Shown here: one piece after another, positions 60,803 through 64,000 of the stretch
Position numbering within the stretch: the stretch's first letter is position 1
Layout: the number at the start of each line of letters is the position of its first letter
Assembly: GCF_014805625.2 (NCBI RefSeq)
Contig: NW_023998439.1
Span: 836,846 to 900,845 of the forward strand
Direction: 5' to 3'
DNA: 64,000 nucleotides
From: Glossina fuscipes
Taxonomy: Eukaryota > Arthropoda > Insecta > Diptera > Glossinidae
Translations under genes and position numbers: made by a program
Notes under the pieces: model-generated
The model's database searches: none
The model's input: the letters and a program-made list of their open reading frames with translations, nothing else
Told to the model about the DNA's origin: nothing

Positions 60803-61474
60803 GTTCTAGACTTTTAGTCTTTACAAACTTATAAACATGTATGCATATATATATATGTATGCATATATATGTTCTATGCATAATTTGTTTGTTTGTTTGA
60901 GTGTTAATTTACCACACGAATTCTCATTGAATTAATTTTATTTGTTGAATATACAATGAATCACTAATGCGCACGCAAATCTCAGATAAAAGAAACTTTA
61001 TTTTGAAAAATTTTTTTTCTTCTTTTTTTTTTCTGCAAACGAAAAAAAAAAAAACCAAAAATACCGAAAGAGATTTGAGGTGGTTTAGCGCATAAAAATA
61101 AAACAAAATGTGAATTAAATAACATTGTAGGAGTTTTAACTTAAAATAATGCACACAGCGGGAGAGTGCATGGATAGAATTCAATTCTTGCAGTTTCAGT
61201 AGAAAACAATTTTCAATTATTGCATTGTATAAATAAGAAATGTTTATGGTCAAATATGGGGGCGTGCATATATACTTTTATGCATATTATATAGTTATTT
61301 GTGCTTAACTTCTATGATAAGCTATCGTTGCGTGACAATGTAGTGGGTTTCTAGGTAGTGGAGAGAATCGTTAAGACTCGATGTTTAATTCTGTATTTAT
61401 ATATGTCATTGGCTTATATTGTTTTTCTTAAACTGAAATAAAGGAGAGTAAGAATATGCATTCATATGTCGTTC

Positions 61475-61514
61475 CCTCTCACTCTCTCTCTCTCTCTCTC
61501 TCTGTCTCACTCTC
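61475..61514. repeat. (CT)n microsatellite
   Basis: CT units with CTCA and CTGT interruptions. Confidence 0.95.
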
Positions 61515-61689
61515 TTCGTTTTTTGCACTTTTCCTATACCTACTTTAGATGACGGCATCGTATAAAAAAACATGGAGGAATATCGCAATATCGCTCAATT
61601 GGACGTTGAATACCATGATGTCTTGTTAAGTTGCTTGTAAACGGTTCAGGTAGACGACGTACATCGTCATTGACACGAATATTTGCCCC

Positions 61690-62455
61690 CTACGACCTTC
61701 ATGATAAATTTGTGTTCAAGTTGCAGGTGGCAATTTTTGAAGTATTTTGATTAAATTTGCTACACTAATGGGTTTTTTATCTAAGGATGCAGAAAGCTAT
61801 TGAAAATGCTTTGGAACGGTCCAATTTTTCGATCGGTCTCCATAAAACGTCCTATTTTGAAATGTCGTCATGTGGAAACAAATTTTTCGACAAATGTGCC
61901 CAAGCAGTAGAATTTCGGCATTTCAAATTGGTGTGAAAACTTTGTATAGGTTGGGGAAATTTTTTGAATCCCCTGTCATATAATCCTTTCTGAGGAAATT
62001 AAAGCTTTATACGGCGCAAAGGTCGAATTTTCCGTATTCCATTGTGAAAATTGGTCCATAATAGTAAATTGACAAAGAAATCTGTCTTACCAAATTTGGA
62101 CTTAGTAGATATATTTTTTTGGATACCACCCTATATAAGCATTCTCACGAAACGTAAACCCTTATATGTCAAGAGGCCTAAAGATATGCCATGAGTAGTA
62201 AAAATTAGTAAGTAAAGGTTAATTTTTAATATTTTATGATGAAAATTAATTGATCGTAGCGTTTCAGCAAAAAAATTAACGGTAAACATATGCAAGCGCT
62301 ATCATCACATAACGCAAACTCGTATATGAAGAGAAAATCCAAACTTCCAATGCTCGAGCTTTCGGGACAATTATGGATTTGGAACTGTACCTGGCGAAAT
62401 GTTGCAGGGTATGTAATAGTCGGCGTTGCCCGACTATAATGTTCTTAATACTTTT
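61690..62455 (+). repeat. Fly dispersed repeat family, longest copy (7)
   Basis: Begins with sequence shared with copies 3 and 8: AAGTTGCAGG, GGCAATTTTTGAAGTATTTT, GATTAAATTTGCTACACT and CAGAAAGCTATTGAAAA. It runs on for about 600 bases of non-coding, moderately AT-rich DNA containing 'CGATCGGTCTCCATAAAACGTCC', and ends with GGGTATGTAATAGTCGG and a 7-bp hairpin TAGTCGG-CGTTGC-CCGACTA (62417-62436). The hairpin end recalls the 'GGGTATATAGTCGGC...GCCCGACTATA' terminus common in fly repeats. No open frame is present, so it is non-autonomous if it is a transposon. Confidence 0.65.
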
Positions 62456-63174
62456 TTATTAAGCTTGTGGTTATAACAGGACGTTAATGATTTGAATTTA
62501 ATTGTAGGTTAATTATTGAAATAAATTAAACAATAAAACAATGAAAAAATTAAAAATTATGTTAAACAAAGTCTAATAAATTCAAATGAATATATCGTTT
62601 TCAATTCTTTTTTTCTTACTGGCTTGGCTACCTTAATACAATTTAATTGCATATCAATTTCGAAAATTTTTTTTCTTTTTCCATTTTTATAAATTGCGGT
62701 TACATTTCCAAAGTCCAACATAATTGCATCTCATATTACCTTCGTTTTACAGTCCGTTTGATTTATTGACAAATAAACTATTTTTTTTTTTTTTTTGGTT
62801 ATTCTTTTAATCTAGTTTCAATTTTTTCAAAAAAAAAAAAAAGTTTTTTTTTTTTTAATTACTACTAATATCCTTTCATTTTACGCTAATAACGGATCGA
62901 AATTTTATCATTTTTTATTTTTATAATATTTTCTCAACATTTAGAAAAATCCTGTCATTGACTAGATTACTAGATTGCTATGTGCAATAATTTGGCGGAA
63001 GATGTACTTCTCATAGGATTATTATTAGCTTAGTATACTCAACATCACTTGTGGTATAAAGGTGTATGAAGCTGGTGCGAATATATGCAATAGGTAGAAC
63101 GATTTGAGCTGGGCTAACATTTTAATATACGAATCTATTCAGAACGTGATTCTATATCCACCTAAGCTTGCCTG
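62456..63174. other. Gene-free AT-rich DNA
   Basis: Nothing recognised; several A and T homopolymers (62658, 62780-62796, 62830-62856). Confidence 0.5.
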
Positions 63175-63430
63175 TCAGGTCACTGTTCTTGTAGTTGTGT
63201 ATTCAATCGAGAAGTTGCAAATTTTCGAAATATTTTGATAAAATTTGGTACACTCAGATGCTTTGGACCAAGAACTATTGTAAGCTATTGAAATTAAGTC
63301 GGATCGAATCAACTTTCGTTCACTTCCCATACAAAGGCTTATCTTGAAAATCTCTATATAAATAACTATACAGTGGCATAGGATATACTATACTATTATA
63401 GCACTTTAGGGTTTTTTACTTGTTTATCCT
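63175..63430 (+). repeat. Fly dispersed repeat family, copy 8
   Basis: GAAGTTGCAAATTTTCGAAA, TATTTTGATAAAATTTGGTA and GTAAGCTATTGAAATTAAGT match copy 7 in order; later CCATACAAAGGCTTATCTTG matches CCATAAAACGTCCTATTTTG of copy 7. It lies about 0.7 kb beyond copy 7 in the same orientation. Confidence 0.75.
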
Positions 63431-64000
63431 TTAAATGCGTTGCTTAATAGCAAGCGGTTCGATCGAGAAAAGATATAAGGAAACGAGTATCGCCAAATCA
63501 TTTATCGTTCGACGTCGAAAATCATCAAAACAATATTAATAATTACCATCAGCTTTACTCGATACTAAAAGCGATAAAACCGCTAAAGTTTTTGTTATGA
63601 AAAAGTGTTATAGAAATTTAAGTAACGACGATTTTTCGATTGCGTTACATATTTTGCTTCTTTGTTCATTCGTCGATATTCAAAAACCCGCATGAGCAAT
63701 ATATACTTTGTTCTATTTCTATGTAGGGTAAGGCCTTTTTATATATTCAATTTAACCGTTTCTCAACGAGCCTAGTGAGGATATTCAATAGGAAAAAGAA
63801 AAAAAAAGAAGAAGCAGAAAACTTAAAATAGCAATCGTATATAATTGAGTAAAATCAATTATTAAAATTGTTGTTTTAGAAATTTATTCTTCAGTTTGTA
63901 TATAAAAAAAACTGTTTACACACGAGGGCTACATCGTGTGCGGGTTTTATTTTTTTTTTTACTTACATACATATTGGTATGTTGTTTAACCGAGAGTTTG
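63431..64000. other. Gene-free DNA to the window end
   Basis: Nothing recognised except a small hairpin at 63919-63940. Confidence 0.45.
63919..63940. repeat. 7-bp inverted repeat with 8-base loop
   Basis: CACACGA and TCGTGTG flank GGGCTACA; a TTTTATT-T10 tract follows at 63946. A pol III-type terminator after a hairpin is suggestive but no promoter was seen. Confidence 0.4.

Larger units (their letters stand above)
59891..61689. other. Gene-free stretch with simple repeats
   Basis: No supported exon. Holds CA, AAC/AAT and CT repeats listed separately and mixed A/T runs at 61010-61055. Confidence 0.5.

Overview
This is eukaryotic, strongly AT-rich, non-coding-dominated DNA, most like an intergenic region or the long introns of a higher fly (Diptera, Brachycera). 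A true fruit fly such as a tephritid is possible, but I cannot fix the genus. The evidence is the dense poly(A)/poly(T) and TA/GT/CT/trinucleotide microsatellites, decayed mariner transposons, a tRNA-derived SINE family, and a dispersed repeat carrying the 'gggtatattcactttgtca ... gatttaaacatgtccgtctgtcc' motif that I recall from many fly genomes. No bacterial features are present. Almost every open frame is short and random-looking. I found no gene that can be named with confidence.

Layout. 1-3.6 kb: unique AT-rich DNA. 3.69-4.02 kb: decayed mariner transposase on the minus strand. 4.7-5.0 kb: microsatellites. 6.2 and 10.2 kb: two minus-strand SINEs. 11.34-11.83 kb: a nearly complete 489-bp mariner deletion derivative with both terminal inverted repeats and TA target duplication. 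12.5 kb: dispersed repeat. 18.9-19.2 kb: 3' end of a non-LTR retrotransposon ORF. 19.5-19.7 kb: a third mariner fragment. 22.3 kb: an 84-bp diverged tandem duplication. 26.3-26.5 kb: a candidate first coding exon (splice acceptor, 5' UTR, ATG, nine-residue start, GTGAGT donor). 29.4 and 35.5 kb: minus-strand dispersed repeats. 37.1-37.4 kb: a fourth mariner fragment, mori-like. 38.9-39.15 kb: a coding-like minus-strand segment behind a splice acceptor. 38-60 kb: five more SINE copies, many long simple repeats and an assembly gap inside a diverged duplication (53.5-53.9 kb). 54.96-55.38 kb: a coding-like frame broken by stops. 61.7-63.4 kb: two further copies of the dispersed repeat.

How it fits together: the window reads as a graveyard of old mobile elements (at least four unrelated mariner-type remnants, seven SINE copies, one LINE end and seven or more copies of a fly-wide dispersed repeat) set in simple-sequence-rich DNA, perhaps inside a large gene whose first coding exon lies near 26.4 kb. 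I saw no convincing new multi-gene system. The items most worth checking are the SINE family, the mariner deletion derivative, the candidate exons at 26.3 and 39.1 kb, and the broken coding-like frame at 55 kb.
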